A stretch of DNA of 64,000 nt from an uncultured Oscillospiraceae bacterium (lineage in GTDB: Bacteria > Bacillota > Clostridia > Oscillospirales > Oscillospiraceae): NCBI GenBank assembly GCA_947591105.1, contig CANQDL010000001.1, forward strand, positions 1-64,000, read 5' to 3'. The position numbers and the translations under genes are program-made. Shown here in pieces: positions 9,940 to 19,943 of the stretch (the first letter of the stretch is position 1; each line of letters starts with the position of its first letter). Under the pieces are notes generated by a model. The model had not been told where the DNA came from, did not search any database, and saw only the letters and a list, made by a program, of their open reading frames with translations.

Positions 9940-10946
9940 TGGATATTTTTGTTTTTGGCAGCGGCGCGTGGGGCACGGCCCTTTCCATCCTTCTGGCTGG
10001 CAACGGCCACAGGGTGCGGCTGTGGACCCATGATCCGGAGAAGGCGGCCGCTGTGACCCGTACCCGGAAGAATCCGGCTCTGCCGGGGGTGAGTCTGCCC
10101 CCGGAGGTGGAGGTGACCGCCGACATGGCCGGGGCGGAGGGGGCGGAGCTTGCGCTGTTTGCGTCCCCGTCCAACCTGCTGCGGCGGACGGCAAAGCTGG
10201 CCGCGCCCCACATCCGGCCCGGCACGGTGATCGTCTCGGCAACCAAGGGCATCGAGGCGGACACCTGCCTGCGCATGAGCCAAGTCCTGGCCGGGGAGAT
10301 CGGCGGGGGCTGCCCGGTGGCGGTGCTGTCCGGCCCTTCCCACGCGGAGGAGGTGTCCCGGCATATGGCCACGGGATGCGTGGCCGCCTGCGAGGACAAG
10401 GCTGTGGCGGAGCTTGTGCAGAACGTCTTTATGAACGATATGTTCCGGGTGTACGTCAACCAGGACGTGGTGGGCGTGGAGCTCTGCGGCGCGGCCAAGA
10501 ACGTGGTGGCGCTGGGCTGCGGGGTGGTGGACGGCCTGTCCCTGGGGGACAACGCCAAGGCCCTCTATATGACCCGGGCCATGGCGGAGCTGGCGGTGCT
10601 GTGCCAGCGGGCCGGGGGAGAGCGCACCACCTGCTCGGGCCTGGCCGGCATGGGGGATATGATCGTCACCTGCCTGTCCGTCCACTCCCGGAACCGGAGA
10701 GCCGGCCTTCTCATCGGCCGTGGCGCACCGGTGGCGCTGGCCCTGCGGGAGGTGGGCGCGGTGGTGGAGGGCTATTACGCCGCCGCCAGTGTGGTCAGTC
10801 TGGCCGACCGGCTGGGGGTGGAGCTGCCCATCTGCCGGTGTGTGTACGACCTGCTGTACAACGACATGGATCCGGAAAAGACCGTACACCGGCTGATGAG
10901 CCGTGACCGGCGCAGCGAGTTTGACTACCGCTGGGATAAGAAATAA
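9939..10946 (+). CDS. gpsA: Glycerol-3-phosphate dehydrogenase [NAD(P)+]
   Basis: GSGAWGTALSILLAGNGH; NVVALGCGVVDGL; SRNRRAG. Confidence 0.95.
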   Translation: MDIFVFGSGAWGTALSILLAGNGHRVRLWTHDPEKAAAVTRTRKNPALPGVSLPPEVEVTADMAGAEGAELALFASPSNLLRRTAKLAAPHIRPGTVIVSATKGIEADTCLRMSQVLAGEIGGGCPVAVLSGPSHAEEVSRHMATGCVAACEDKAVAELVQNVFMNDMFRVYVNQDVVGVELCGAAKNVVALGCGVVDGLSLGDNAKALYMTRAMAELAVLCQRAGGERTTCSGLAGMGDMIVTCLSVHSRNRRAGLLIGRGAPVALALREVGAVVEGYYAAASVVSLADRLGVELPICRCVYDLLYNDMDPEKTVHRLMSRDRRSEFDYRWDKK

Positions 10947-10953
10947 ATAAGAT

Positions 10954-10981
10954 CTCCCGGCGGCCCAAGCGGCCGCCGGGA
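10954..10981. terminator. Bidirectional hairpin between convergent gpsA and dapA
   Basis: CTCCCGGCGGCC ... GGCCGCCGGGAG inverted repeat. Confidence 0.6.
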
Positions 10982-10996
10982 GCGCCATATTGTCCG

Positions 10997-11884
10997 TCAG
11001 GCCAGAAGGCCGTGCTTTTTCAGCACCTGCGCCAGATCCTCCCGATGGGCCCTGCCCATGGGGACAAGGGGCAGGCGCATCTCGTCGGAGCACATGCCCG
11101 CCAGAGCCATGGCCGTCTTTACGGGGATGGGGTTCACCTCCCAGAACAGGGCGGAGAACAGATCCATATACCGCTCGTTCAGGGCGGCGGCGTCGGCATA
11201 GTTTCCGTCCAGGCACAGCGCGCACAGCCGGCTGACCGTCTCCGGCACCAGGTTGGACGCCACGGAGACCACGCCCTTGGCGCCCAGCGCCATCATGGCC
11301 ACGGTGTCGCTGTCGTTGCCGCTGTAGAAGGTGAGCGCATCGCCGCACAGGGCCTTGGCCCGGGCAAACTCGCCCACGCTGCCGGAGGCCTCTTTGACGG
11401 CGTTGATGTTGGCGTGGCCGGCCAGAATGGCGTATGTCTCCGGAGAGACGCCCACGCCTGTCCGGCTGGGCACGTTATAGACGATCAGCGGAAGAGCCGA
11501 CCGGTCGGCCACATAGGTAAAGTGCTCCACAAGCCCCGCCTGGGTGGTCTTGTTGTAGTAGGGCGTGACCATCAAAAGCCCGTCCGCCCCGGCGTCCTCG
11601 GCCCGCTTTGCCATGTCCAGGGCGCCGGCGGTGTCGTTGGAGCCGATGCCGGCGATGACCTTCATCCGCCCGGCGGCGGTCTGGGCCGCCAGACGGAAGA
11701 GCCGGGCGTGCTCCTCGGGGGAGAGGGTGGCTCCCTCGCCGGTGGTGCCGCAGACCACGATGGCCGCGGTGCCGCCGGCGTACTGGGCCTCTATGAGGCG
11801 CCGGAAGGCGTCGGTGTCGATGGAGCCGGCCCGGAAGGGCGTCACGATGGCCGTGGCGGAGCCGGTGAATATTGGCGATTTCAA
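10997..11884 (-). CDS. dapA: 4-hydroxy-tetrahydrodipicolinate synthase (TTG start preferred)
   Basis: LKSPIFTGSATAIVTPF...CGTTGEGATL...YYNKTTQAG...YNVPSRTG; SD GGGAGG just upstream of TTG. Confidence 0.93.
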   Translation of the reverse strand: MKSPIFTGSATAIVTPFRAGSIDTDAFRRLIEAQYAGGTAAIVVCGTTGEGATLSPEEHARLFRLAAQTAAGRMKVIAGIGSNDTAGALDMAKRAEDAGADGLLMVTPYYNKTTQAGLVEHFTYVADRSALPLIVYNVPSRTGVGVSPETYAILAGHANINAVKEASGSVGEFARAKALCGDALTFYSGNDSDTVAMMALGAKGVVSVASNLVPETVSRLCALCLDGNYADAAALNERYMDLFSALFWEVNPIPVKTAMALAGMCSDEMRLPLVPMGRAHREDLAQVLKKHGLLA

Positions 11885-11901
11885 AAATATTCCTCCCATT
11901 G

Positions 11902-11938
11902 AAAAGATGCCGCGGGCAGTCGCCCACGGCATCTTTTG
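11902..11938 (-). terminator. Terminator-like hairpin between asd and dapA, abutting the dapA RBS
   Basis: AAGATGCCG...CGGCATCTT then TTTT on minus strand. Confidence 0.6.
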
Positions 11939-11956
11939 TGTTTGATGTTCAGGAGG

Positions 11957-13042
11957 TCAGCGGTCAAGCCATCCCTCGGCGCGCAGCAGCTCCGCCAGCA
12001 GCACGCCGCCGCCGGCCGCGCCGCGCAGGGTGTTGTGGCTCAGACACACGAATTTGTAGTCATACTGGGTGTCGGGCCGCAGACGGCCGATGCTCACGGC
12101 CATGCCGCCCTCCAGAGAACGATCCAGCTTTGTCTGGGGCCGGTTGTCCTCCTCAAAATAGTGGAGGAACTGCTTGGGGGCGGAGGGGAGGTTCAGCTGC
12201 TGGGGCCGGCCGGAAAAGGCCGCCCACCGGGCCAGGATCTCCTCCTTCGAGGGCTTGCGGTCAAAGCTGGCGAACACGGCCGCCATGTGGCCGTTGGAAC
12301 AGGGCACCCGCAGGCACTGGGCGGTGATGGACGGGGCGGCTGCGTTCTCGATGCGGCCGTCCGACACCTTGCCCCACAGCTTCATGGGCTCCTGCTCGCT
12401 CTTCTCCTCCTCGCCGCCGATGTAGGGGATGATGTTGTCCACCATCTCCGGCCAGGTCTCAAAGGTCTTGCCGGCGCCGGATATGGCCTGGTAGGTGCAA
12501 ACCAGCACCTTGTTCAGACCGAACTCGTCCTTGAGCGGGTGCAGCGCGGGCACGTAGCTCTGCAGAGAGCAGTTGCTCTTGACGGCGATGAAGCCCCGCT
12601 TGGTGCCCAGACGCCTGCGCTGGGCGGGGATCACTTCCAGATGTTCCGGGTTGATCTCCGGCACCACCATGGGCACGTCCGGCGTCCAGCGATGGGCGCT
12701 GTTGTTGGATACCACCGGGCACTCCAGCTTGGCATAGGCCTCCTCCAGATCCCGGATCTCCTCTTTCTTCATGTCCACGGCGGAGAATACCAGATCCACC
12801 TGGGCGGCGATCTCCGCCATGTCGTCCACGGCGTTTTTCACCACGATGCCGCGGGCCATCTCGGGCATGGGCACTTCCAGCGCCCAGCGGCTGCCCACAG
12901 CCTGCTCGTAAGTTTTGCCCGCGCTGCGGGCGCTTGCCGCGATCACAGTCAGCTGGAACCAGGGGTGCTCCGCCAACAGAGAGACGAAGCGCTGCCCCAC
13001 CATTCCCGTACCGCCGATGACGCCGACTTTCAGCTTTTCCAT
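11957..13042 (-). CDS. asd: Aspartate-semialdehyde dehydrogenase
   Basis: MEKLKVGVIGGTGMVGQRFVSLLAEHPWF; VKSNCSLQS. Confidence 0.94.
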   Translation of the reverse strand: MEKLKVGVIGGTGMVGQRFVSLLAEHPWFQLTVIAASARSAGKTYEQAVGSRWALEVPMPEMARGIVVKNAVDDMAEIAAQVDLVFSAVDMKKEEIRDLEEAYAKLECPVVSNNSAHRWTPDVPMVVPEINPEHLEVIPAQRRRLGTKRGFIAVKSNCSLQSYVPALHPLKDEFGLNKVLVCTYQAISGAGKTFETWPEMVDNIIPYIGGEEEKSEQEPMKLWGKVSDGRIENAAAPSITAQCLRVPCSNGHMAAVFASFDRKPSKEEILARWAAFSGRPQQLNLPSAPKQFLHYFEEDNRPQTKLDRSLEGGMAVSIGRLRPDTQYDYKFVCLSHNTLRGAAGGGVLLAELLRAEGWLDR

Positions 13043-13105
13043 GTTCTCTGACCTCCTGATACAGAATATGTAACCGACAAAAAAGTGTGATAGGTTACAT
13101 AATTG

Positions 13106-13133
13106 TTGACATTTTGTAATCTTTTGATATAAT
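13106..13133 (+). promoter_or_regulatory. Sigma70/SigA-type promoter for SpoIID/SLH gene
   Basis: TTGACA (13106-13111), 16-nt spacer, TATAAT (13128-13133). Confidence 0.8.
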
Positions 13134-13211
13134 ATGTCCCTAGAAGTATAGCACACGAAGTTTTTTCCGTCAATGACGACTGCCCATACCTTTTGGGAGG
13201 AAGGATACATA

Positions 13212-15149
13212 ATGGATATACGAAAGAAAATATGTCTTTTACTGGCGGCGCTGCTGCTGGCCGGCGCGGTGCTGGCGCCCATGGGCGCGGTTCGGGCCGA
13301 GGCGGCGGGGAGCTTCAACGACGTGGGCTCCGGCGACTGGTTTTATGACGCGGTGAACTTTGTGGTGGGCAAGGGTCTTTTCCAGGGCTCCTCCGCCACC
13401 ATGTTCAACCCCAACGGCCGCATGACCCGGGGGATGTTCATCACCGTGCTGGGCCGGTACGCCAAGGTAGATCCGTCAGCCTGGCTGACCGGGACGGTCA
13501 CCGGCTCGGACGTGAACATGCGCAGCGGCCCGGGGACAGGCAACAGCGTGGTGGCCGTGCTTTCCAAGGGCACCTCCGTCACCATCCAGGGCCAGAGCGG
13601 CAGCTGGTACAAGATCAGCTCCGGCTCCGGCTCCGGGTACATGAGCGCGGACTATGTGTCCCCCGACTACCACCATTTTTCCGACGTGGACTACAGCCAG
13701 TACTATGCCGGCTACGCGGTTTGGGCCTATGAGAAGAAGATCGTCAACGGCAACGGCTCGGCCGACCTGTTCACCCCCGACAGCAACATCACCCGGGAGC
13801 AGCTGTGCGCCATGCTCAGCCGGTTTGCCTCGGTGATGGGGGCGAGCCTTTCCCAGAGTCAGAGTGCCGTGACCTTCCCCGACGGGGGAAATATCAGCAG
13901 CTGGGCCACGGAGAGCGTGACGGCCATGCAGTGCGCCGGCGTGGTCAAGGGCGACAGCTCCGGCAACTTCCGCCCCCAGGGCTCCGCCACCCGGGCGGAG
14001 ACGGCCACCATGCTCCAGCGGTTTGACAGCGCCTGCGGCGGTCTTGTGCCGCCGGCGCAGAATCCGGCGCCCAAGCCGGAGACCCAGCAGCCGGAACAGA
14101 CGAACCCCACGCCCTCCGAGGACGACGGGACGGACGTGCCGCCGGACGACGGCAGCGTGCCGGAGATCCCGGAGATCACCGATCCCGGCTCCATTGCGGA
14201 TACCCCCGCGTCCCTCATCGGCGGCTCGGTGGGAGTGAAGGCCAGCGTGATCCGTGTGGGCGTGCTCGTCAACACCAAGAGCCAGAACACCAGCGTCAGC
14301 TCCGTGACGATGCAGAACCTGAACGGCTCCGGCTTTGAGTACGGCTCCATGGCCGACCGCACCTTCGTGTACGGCGGTTCCATCGGGGACACCTATATCA
14401 CCGTCACCACCGACGGGGCCGCGTTCACCGTCTGCGACAGCATGGGGAACGTGGTGTATACGGGCGGGGAGCCCCTGGCCATCCACCCGGTGAGCGGCGG
14501 AAAGGCCCTGACCCAGGTGAACGGGGAGTATAAGTACTACGGCGACTTTGAACTGCGCCAGGCCATGTATACCCCCGGGAATATCACGGTCACCAACTTC
14601 GTGGGCGTGGAGGACTATGTGAAGGGCGTGGTGCCCTTTGAGTTCTCCAACAGCTGGCCGGAGGAGGCGATGAAGACCGCGGCGGTGGTGTGCCGCAGCT
14701 ATGTGATGAGCTACGACTGGAGCATCTATTCCTCCTACGGCATGGATATCGTCACCGGCTCGGGCACACAGATCTACTACGGCCGGGCCATCACCTATGA
14801 CGAGAGCTATTTCGCCCTGTCCGACGCGGCGGTGGACGCCACCAGCGGCCAGTATCTGACCTACAACGGCCAGATATGCGTCACGGCCTATTCCTCCTGC
14901 GACGGCGGCGCCACCCGCAGCGCCGAGGATGTGTTCGGCACGCCCCACCCCTACCTTGTGGGCAAGACCGACCCCTATGAGGCGGCGGCCAAGGGGGATA
15001 TCAGCAGCTACGACAGCTGGGTCAGCAACAGCCACAAGGTGGGCATGAGCGCCTGGGGCTGCTACGCCATGGCGAAGTACTACAACAAGAGCTATGAGGC
15101 CATTCTGGGCTTCTACTACACGGGAACGAATCTGCAATACGGAGCTTGA
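13212..15149 (+). CDS. SpoIID/LytB domain protein with SLH repeats and SH3 domain
   Basis: Signal peptide; three SLH-like repeats; GTVTGSDVNMRSGPGTGNSVV SH3; C-terminal VEDYVKGVVPFEFSNSWPEEAMKTAAVVCRSYV SpoIID. Confidence 0.92.
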   Translation: MDIRKKICLLLAALLLAGAVLAPMGAVRAEAAGSFNDVGSGDWFYDAVNFVVGKGLFQGSSATMFNPNGRMTRGMFITVLGRYAKVDPSAWLTGTVTGSDVNMRSGPGTGNSVVAVLSKGTSVTIQGQSGSWYKISSGSGSGYMSADYVSPDYHHFSDVDYSQYYAGYAVWAYEKKIVNGNGSADLFTPDSNITREQLCAMLSRFASVMGASLSQSQSAVTFPDGGNISSWATESVTAMQCAGVVKGDSSGNFRPQGSATRAETATMLQRFDSACGGLVPPAQNPAPKPETQQPEQTNPTPSEDDGTDVPPDDGSVPEIPEITDPGSIADTPASLIGGSVGVKASVIRVGVLVNTKSQNTSVSSVTMQNLNGSGFEYGSMADRTFVYGGSIGDTYITVTTDGAAFTVCDSMGNVVYTGGEPLAIHPVSGGKALTQVNGEYKYYGDFELRQAMYTPGNITVTNFVGVEDYVKGVVPFEFSNSWPEEAMKTAAVVCRSYVMSYDWSIYSSYGMDIVTGSGTQIYYGRAITYDESYFALSDAAVDATSGQYLTYNGQICVTAYSSCDGGATRSAEDVFGTPHPYLVGKTDPYEAAAKGDISSYDSWVSNSHKVGMSAWGCYAMAKYYNKSYEAILGFYYTGTNLQYGA

Positions 15150-15152
15150 CCC

Positions 15153-16175
15153 TTGAAAACATCCGACTTTATGTATGATCTGCCGGAGCGGCTGATCGCC
15201 CAGTCGCCGCTCCAGCAGCGGGACGCCTCCCGCCTGCTGGTGCTGGACAAGCGCACCGGCGAAAGGGAGCACAGCCACTTTTTCGACCTGCCCAAATATC
15301 TCCGGCCCGGGGACTGCATGGTGCTCAACGACTCCCGGGTGATCCCCGCCCGGCTCATCGGGGCACGGCCCACCGGCGGGGCGGCGGAGGTGCTGCTGCT
15401 CAAGCAGCTGGACGCGGATCGCTGGGAATGCCTGGTGCGGCCGGGAAAAAAGCTCCGGGCCGGGGCCAAGGTGCTCTTCGGAGACGGGGAGCTGACGGCC
15501 ACGGTGGAGGATGTCTCCCCGGACGGCAACCGGATCGTGCGCTTTGACTACCAGGGGATCTTCCTGGAGGTGCTGGAGCGGCTGGGCCGGGTGCCGCTGC
15601 CGCCCTATATCAAGCAGCAGCTGGACGATCCGGAGCGGTACCAGACGGTGTATTCCCTCCATCCCGGCAGCGCCGCGGCCCCCACGGCGGGCCTGCATTT
15701 TACGGACGAGCTGCTGGACAGGATACGCGCCATGGGCGTGCAGGTGTGCTTTGTGACCCTGCACGTGGGGCTGGGGACGTTCCGCCCGGTGAAGGTGGAG
15801 GACGTGGAACAGCATGAGATGCACGCGGAGTTCTGCACCGTGCCGCCGGAGACGGCCCAGACCGTGAATCGGACAAAGGCCGCCGGCGGGCGTATCGTGG
15901 CCGTGGGGACTACCTCCTGCCGGACGCTGGAGAGCTTTGCCGGGGAGGACGGCCTTCTCCGGGAGGGCAGCCGCTGGACCAATATCTTCATCTATCCCGG
16001 CTACCGCTTCCGATGTATCGACGCGCTGGTGACCAACTTCCACCTGCCGGGCTCCACGCTGATGATGCTGGTGTCCGCCCTGGCCGGGCGGGAGAAGATC
16101 ATGGAAGCCTACAAAGAGGCGGTGGAACAGGAGTATCGGTTTTTCTCCTTTGGGGACGCCATGTTCATACACTGA
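15153..16175 (+). CDS. queA: tRNA preQ1(34) S-adenosylmethionine ribosyltransferase-isomerase
   Basis: [46 protein letters not shown]. Confidence 0.96.
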   Translation: MKTSDFMYDLPERLIAQSPLQQRDASRLLVLDKRTGEREHSHFFDLPKYLRPGDCMVLNDSRVIPARLIGARPTGGAAEVLLLKQLDADRWECLVRPGKKLRAGAKVLFGDGELTATVEDVSPDGNRIVRFDYQGIFLEVLERLGRVPLPPYIKQQLDDPERYQTVYSLHPGSAAAPTAGLHFTDELLDRIRAMGVQVCFVTLHVGLGTFRPVKVEDVEQHEMHAEFCTVPPETAQTVNRTKAAGGRIVAVGTTSCRTLESFAGEDGLLREGSRWTNIFIYPGYRFRCIDALVTNFHLPGSTLMMLVSALAGREKIMEAYKEAVEQEYRFFSFGDAMFIH

Positions 16176-16194
16176 CGCGGTGGACGTATAATCA

Positions 16195-16232
16195 TTCGGG
16201 CCTGCTTTTTGGTAAGCAGGCCCGATTTTTTC
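16195..16232. terminator. Rho-independent terminator after queA/asnB (convergent)
   Basis: CGGGCCTGCTTTTTGGTAAGCAGGCCCGATTTTTTC. Confidence 0.8.
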
Positions 16233-17811
16233 ACTCGCCGCTGGCGCCGTAGTTGGAAAGCACCCGGGCGCTGGGGTCGTTCACGTCGCACCCGGCCCAG
16301 GACTTGTTGGGCATCCAGAAGTCCGTCACCATTTCCGCCTGGCCGGGGTAGTACTTTTCAAAGATCTCCCGGTAGAGCAGGCTCTCCTTTGTGAACGGCC
16401 GGGCAAAGTCGTACGCCATGCGCTTTTCCTCAAATTCCGCGTCGGTGTACTTTGTCTGGGCGTAGGCCTTCAGGTCGTCCACCATGGAGTGGCCCACCGC
16501 GTCGGAGAAGGCTGCCTTCTGCCGCCAGAGAATGGCGTCGGGCAGCAGGTGATCCCGCTCAAAGGCGTGGCGCAGAAGGTACTTGCCCATGTTGTAGCTG
16601 TTCACCTTCAGCTTGGGATCGACGTGCATCACGTATTTGACGAATTCCAGATCCCCGAAGGGGACGCGGGCCTCCAGAGAGTTCACCGATATGCACCGGT
16701 CGGCCCGGAGCACGTCGTACATGTAAAGCTCATCCACCCGCTTTTTTGCCTCCTGCTGGAAGGCCTCCGGCGAGGGGGCGAAGTCGGTGTATTTGTAGCC
16801 GAAAAGCTCATCGGATATCTCCCCGGTCATCAGCACCCGCACGTCCGTGCGCTGGTGGATGGCCTTGCAGCACAGGTACATCCCCATGCTGGCCCGGATG
16901 GTGGTGATGTCGTAGGTGCCCAGCATGGCGATGACCTCCTCCAGACTGTCCAGCACCTGCTGCCGGGTCATGTACACCTCCGTGTGCTCTGCCCCCAGGT
17001 AGTCCGCCACCTGCCGGGCGTATTTCAGGTCGATGGCGTCGGAGTCCATCCCGATGGCGAAGGAGCGGATGTGCTTGCCCAGGATGCGGGCGGAGATGGC
17101 GCACACAAGGCTTGAGTCCAGCCCGCCGGAGAGCAGAAACCCCAGCGGCGCGTCCGCGTCCAGACGCTTATCCACCCCCAGGATCAGCTTTTCCCGGATG
17201 TTCCTGCAGACCGTCTCCAGATCGTCGGGAAGGTACTCGTCCACGGCCGTCACATCGGCATAGCGCACGAACTTGCCCCCGGCGTAATAGTGGCCGGGAG
17301 GGAAGGGACGCACCTGCCGGCACAGGCCCACCAGATTTTTCGCCTCGCTGGCAAAGACCATGCTGCCGTCGTCCAGATAGCCGTAAAACAGCGGCCGTAT
17401 GCCGATGGGGTCACGGGCGGCGATCAGCTCGTCCCGGCGGCTGTCGTAGATCAGCATGGCAAATTCCGCGTCCAGCATCTTGAACATATCCAGTCCGTAT
17501 TTCCGGTACAGAGGCAGAATGATCTCGCAGTCGGAATCGCTGACGAACGCATATTCCTTCGCCAGCTCCGCCTTCAGCGGCCGGAACAGATACAGCTCCC
17601 CGTTGCACACCGCCATGTCCCCGTCCAGATGAAAGGGCTGCATCCCCTCCGGGTGCAGGCCCATGATGGCCAGCCGGTGGAAGCACAGCCACCCGCCGCC
17701 GGCTTCCTCCACCCGGCTCATATCCGGCCCCCGGGACGCCGTCCGCTCAAAATAGGGCAGAAGCTGTTCCCTCGTAAGCGTCCTTCTCGTGAAACCCATG
17801 ATCGCGCACAT
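16231..17811 (-). CDS. asnB: Asparagine synthase (glutamine-hydrolysing), AsnB type
   Basis: MCAIMGF N-terminal Cys; LSGGLDSSLVCAI PP-loop. Confidence 0.94.
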   Translation of the reverse strand: MCAIMGFTRRTLTREQLLPYFERTASRGPDMSRVEEAGGGWLCFHRLAIMGLHPEGMQPFHLDGDMAVCNGELYLFRPLKAELAKEYAFVSDSDCEIILPLYRKYGLDMFKMLDAEFAMLIYDSRRDELIAARDPIGIRPLFYGYLDDGSMVFASEAKNLVGLCRQVRPFPPGHYYAGGKFVRYADVTAVDEYLPDDLETVCRNIREKLILGVDKRLDADAPLGFLLSGGLDSSLVCAISARILGKHIRSFAIGMDSDAIDLKYARQVADYLGAEHTEVYMTRQQVLDSLEEVIAMLGTYDITTIRASMGMYLCCKAIHQRTDVRVLMTGEISDELFGYKYTDFAPSPEAFQQEAKKRVDELYMYDVLRADRCISVNSLEARVPFGDLEFVKYVMHVDPKLKVNSYNMGKYLLRHAFERDHLLPDAILWRQKAAFSDAVGHSMVDDLKAYAQTKYTDAEFEEKRMAYDFARPFTKESLLYREIFEKYYPGQAEMVTDFWMPNKSWAGCDVNDPSARVLSNYGASGE

Positions 17812-17835
17812 GTCTTGCTCTCCTTGTTCTCCAGA

Positions 17836-17876
17836 TGAAAAAAAGCAAAGATGTCCCGGCGGAACATCTTTGCTCT
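17836..17876 (-). terminator. Terminator hairpin between Na/Pi cotransporter gene and asnB
   Basis: Minus strand GCAAAGATGTTCCGCCGGGACATCTTTGCTTTTTTTC. Confidence 0.75.
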
Positions 17877-17915
17877 GGTGTGCATTATAAGGGATGCTTC
17901 TGGAAATGTCAAGAA

Positions 17916-19748
17916 TTATTTATCGCCTTTGCCGCCGCTGGCCTCCGCCGCGTCCAGGTGCAGCTGCCGGAAGTACTTGCGGTAGTTCTCCCGGAACATC
18001 TGCCGGTAGGCGGCGTTGTCCGAGTGGTGCAGGTCGTGCAGATACCGGTGCTCCTGGCCGCTGATGGCGTCGTCGGCCCGGCTCAGCATGTATACGGCCA
18101 GGTCAGAGCACTGGTCGGACACCCGCTCCAGATTTTGCAGCACGTTCTGGTACTGGATGCCGTTGAACACGTCGCACACACCGCTGGTCATGCGGTGTAC
18201 GTGGCGGGACTTCATGGTCTCGATGATGTCGTCGATGACCTCCTCCAGCGGCTCCACCGCCCGGGCCCGGGCCAGGTCATCCTGTCGGAAGGCGTCCACG
18301 GTCAGGCTGAGGATGTCGTTGACGGCGGAGATGGTGCCCTTCAGATCCAGCTGGGCCTCGGGGGAGAGGGGCTTGCCGGAGCCCGCCAGCTGACTGCCGT
18401 CGCGCTGGATGTTCTGGGCCAGGTCGCCGATGCGCTCAAAGCAGGTGAGGGCCTTGATCTGGAAGCTTTGGCTGCGGGTGTGGGAGGGCAGGGTCACATA
18501 GGGGGAGAGCTCCACGATGTACCGGTTGGTGGCGTCGGCCATCCGATCCAGCAGTGCCTCCCGGCTGTCCACCCGTTCGGCCCGCTTTTCGTCATAGGCG
18601 AAAAGCTGCTCCGCGGCGGCCTGGTAGTTCTCCTGGGCCACGTCGGCCATGTGGAGGATAAGGTGCGCCGACTGATCCAGGGCCACGCCCGGGTTGGCCA
18701 CCAGGTGGCTGTCCAGCTCCCTGAGGTTGAGCTCGATGTCCTGCTCCACCTGGTCGGCGGGCTTGTCCGGCACAAGGCGCTCCGCCAGAGAGGCGAATGC
18801 TCCGGACAGGGGCAGCAGCAGCACCGCCGGGATCAGACGGAACAGACCGTGTACGTTGGCCACGCCGCCGGAGTCCAGCGTGGCGTACCAGAGCCTGTTG
18901 TCCAGCACGCCTGCCGTCCGCAGCACGGCCAGGGCCACGGCGATGAGCGCCGCAGCGCAGATGTTGTAGATGACGTGGACGGCCACCGTGCGGATCTGCT
19001 CGGGCTTTGCGCCGATGCGGCAGACCAGGTACGCCGACAGGCTGTCGCCCATATTCACGCCCAGGACGATGGCGATGATGCCGCAGAAGCGCAGGCCGAA
19101 GGAGCTGGCGAAGGACTGGAGGATACCGATGACGGCGGAGGAGCTTTGAATGACGCATGTGGCGCCGGCGCCGGTGAGAAAGCCCAGCAGATAGTTGTCC
19201 TCCAGAGCCAGCAGAAAGCCGCTGACCGTGGAGCTCAGACCGCTGACCGCATCGCGCATGTAGATCAGGCCCATGAACAGGATGCCAAAGCCCGCGGCGA
19301 TGGTGCCGGTGTTCTTGGCGGCGCTCTTGTTGACGAACATGATCAGCGCCACCCCGGCGATCAGGGCCAGAGGGGCGAGGTTTTCCGCGTTGAGCATATA
19401 CAGCAGGTCGGAAGCGCCGCTCTCCACGTCCATGAGACGGATGATCTGGGCGGTGATGGCGGTGCCCACGTTGGCCCCCAGGATCACGCCGATGGACTGG
19501 CGGAAGGTGAGAAATCCCGCGCCCACCAGACCCACCGTCAGCACGATGGTGGCGTGGGAGCTCTGGATCATGCAGGTGACCAGCATACCCAGGATAAAGC
19601 CCAGAGCGGGCCGGCTGGTGACCTTGGCCTGAGCGGCCTTCATGGCGCCGCCGGAGCAGCTCTTCAGCCCGTCGCCCATGACGCGCATCCCGTACAGGAA
19701 CATGGCCAGTCCGCCCAGCAGGGCGATCAATTGATAAAACAGATCCAT
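17916..19748 (-). CDS. Na/Pi cotransporter family protein with C-terminal PhoU-like domain
   Basis: LLGGLAMFLYGMRVMGDGLK; two QSSSA-type repeats; PhoU-like tail. Confidence 0.93.
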   Translation of the reverse strand: MDLFYQLIALLGGLAMFLYGMRVMGDGLKSCSGGAMKAAQAKVTSRPALGFILGMLVTCMIQSSHATIVLTVGLVGAGFLTFRQSIGVILGANVGTAITAQIIRLMDVESGASDLLYMLNAENLAPLALIAGVALIMFVNKSAAKNTGTIAAGFGILFMGLIYMRDAVSGLSSTVSGFLLALEDNYLLGFLTGAGATCVIQSSSAVIGILQSFASSFGLRFCGIIAIVLGVNMGDSLSAYLVCRIGAKPEQIRTVAVHVIYNICAAALIAVALAVLRTAGVLDNRLWYATLDSGGVANVHGLFRLIPAVLLLPLSGAFASLAERLVPDKPADQVEQDIELNLRELDSHLVANPGVALDQSAHLILHMADVAQENYQAAAEQLFAYDEKRAERVDSREALLDRMADATNRYIVELSPYVTLPSHTRSQSFQIKALTCFERIGDLAQNIQRDGSQLAGSGKPLSPEAQLDLKGTISAVNDILSLTVDAFRQDDLARARAVEPLEEVIDDIIETMKSRHVHRMTSGVCDVFNGIQYQNVLQNLERVSDQCSDLAVYMLSRADDAISGQEHRYLHDLHHSDNAAYRQMFRENYRKYFRQLHLDAAEASGGKGDK

Positions 19749-19884
19749 ATCCAGGCTCCAAAAGGCGCCGGTATAGTAAAATCGCGCCTTTTCCCATAAT
19801 TATATACTATCCAATAAGTCCCCCCGGGGCAAGTTAAAATTGGGTGTCATTTTGTTACGGCATATACACCGGTGTAATATCTTC

Positions 19885-19937
19885 ATATCAAAAAGCGGCT
19901 GCCATCCCAAGAGCGGGAGGCAGCCGCTTTTTGATAT
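19885..19937. terminator. Terminator hairpin (19-bp perfect stem)
   Basis: ATATCAAAAAGCGGCTGCC...GGCAGCCGCTTTTTGATAT. Confidence 0.85.
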
Positions 19938-19943
19938 AGAGAC

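Noticed and set aside
9900-11348. 482-aa minus-strand ORF
   Set aside because: Antisense of gpsA and out of frame with dapA.
13476-16172. 898-aa minus-strand ORF, longest in the track
   Set aside because: Lies opposite SpoIID/SLH and queA, which have clear signatures; composition is typical of GC-rich antisense frames.
17835-19799. 654-aa plus-strand ORF
   Set aside because: Antisense of the Na/Pi cotransporter gene.
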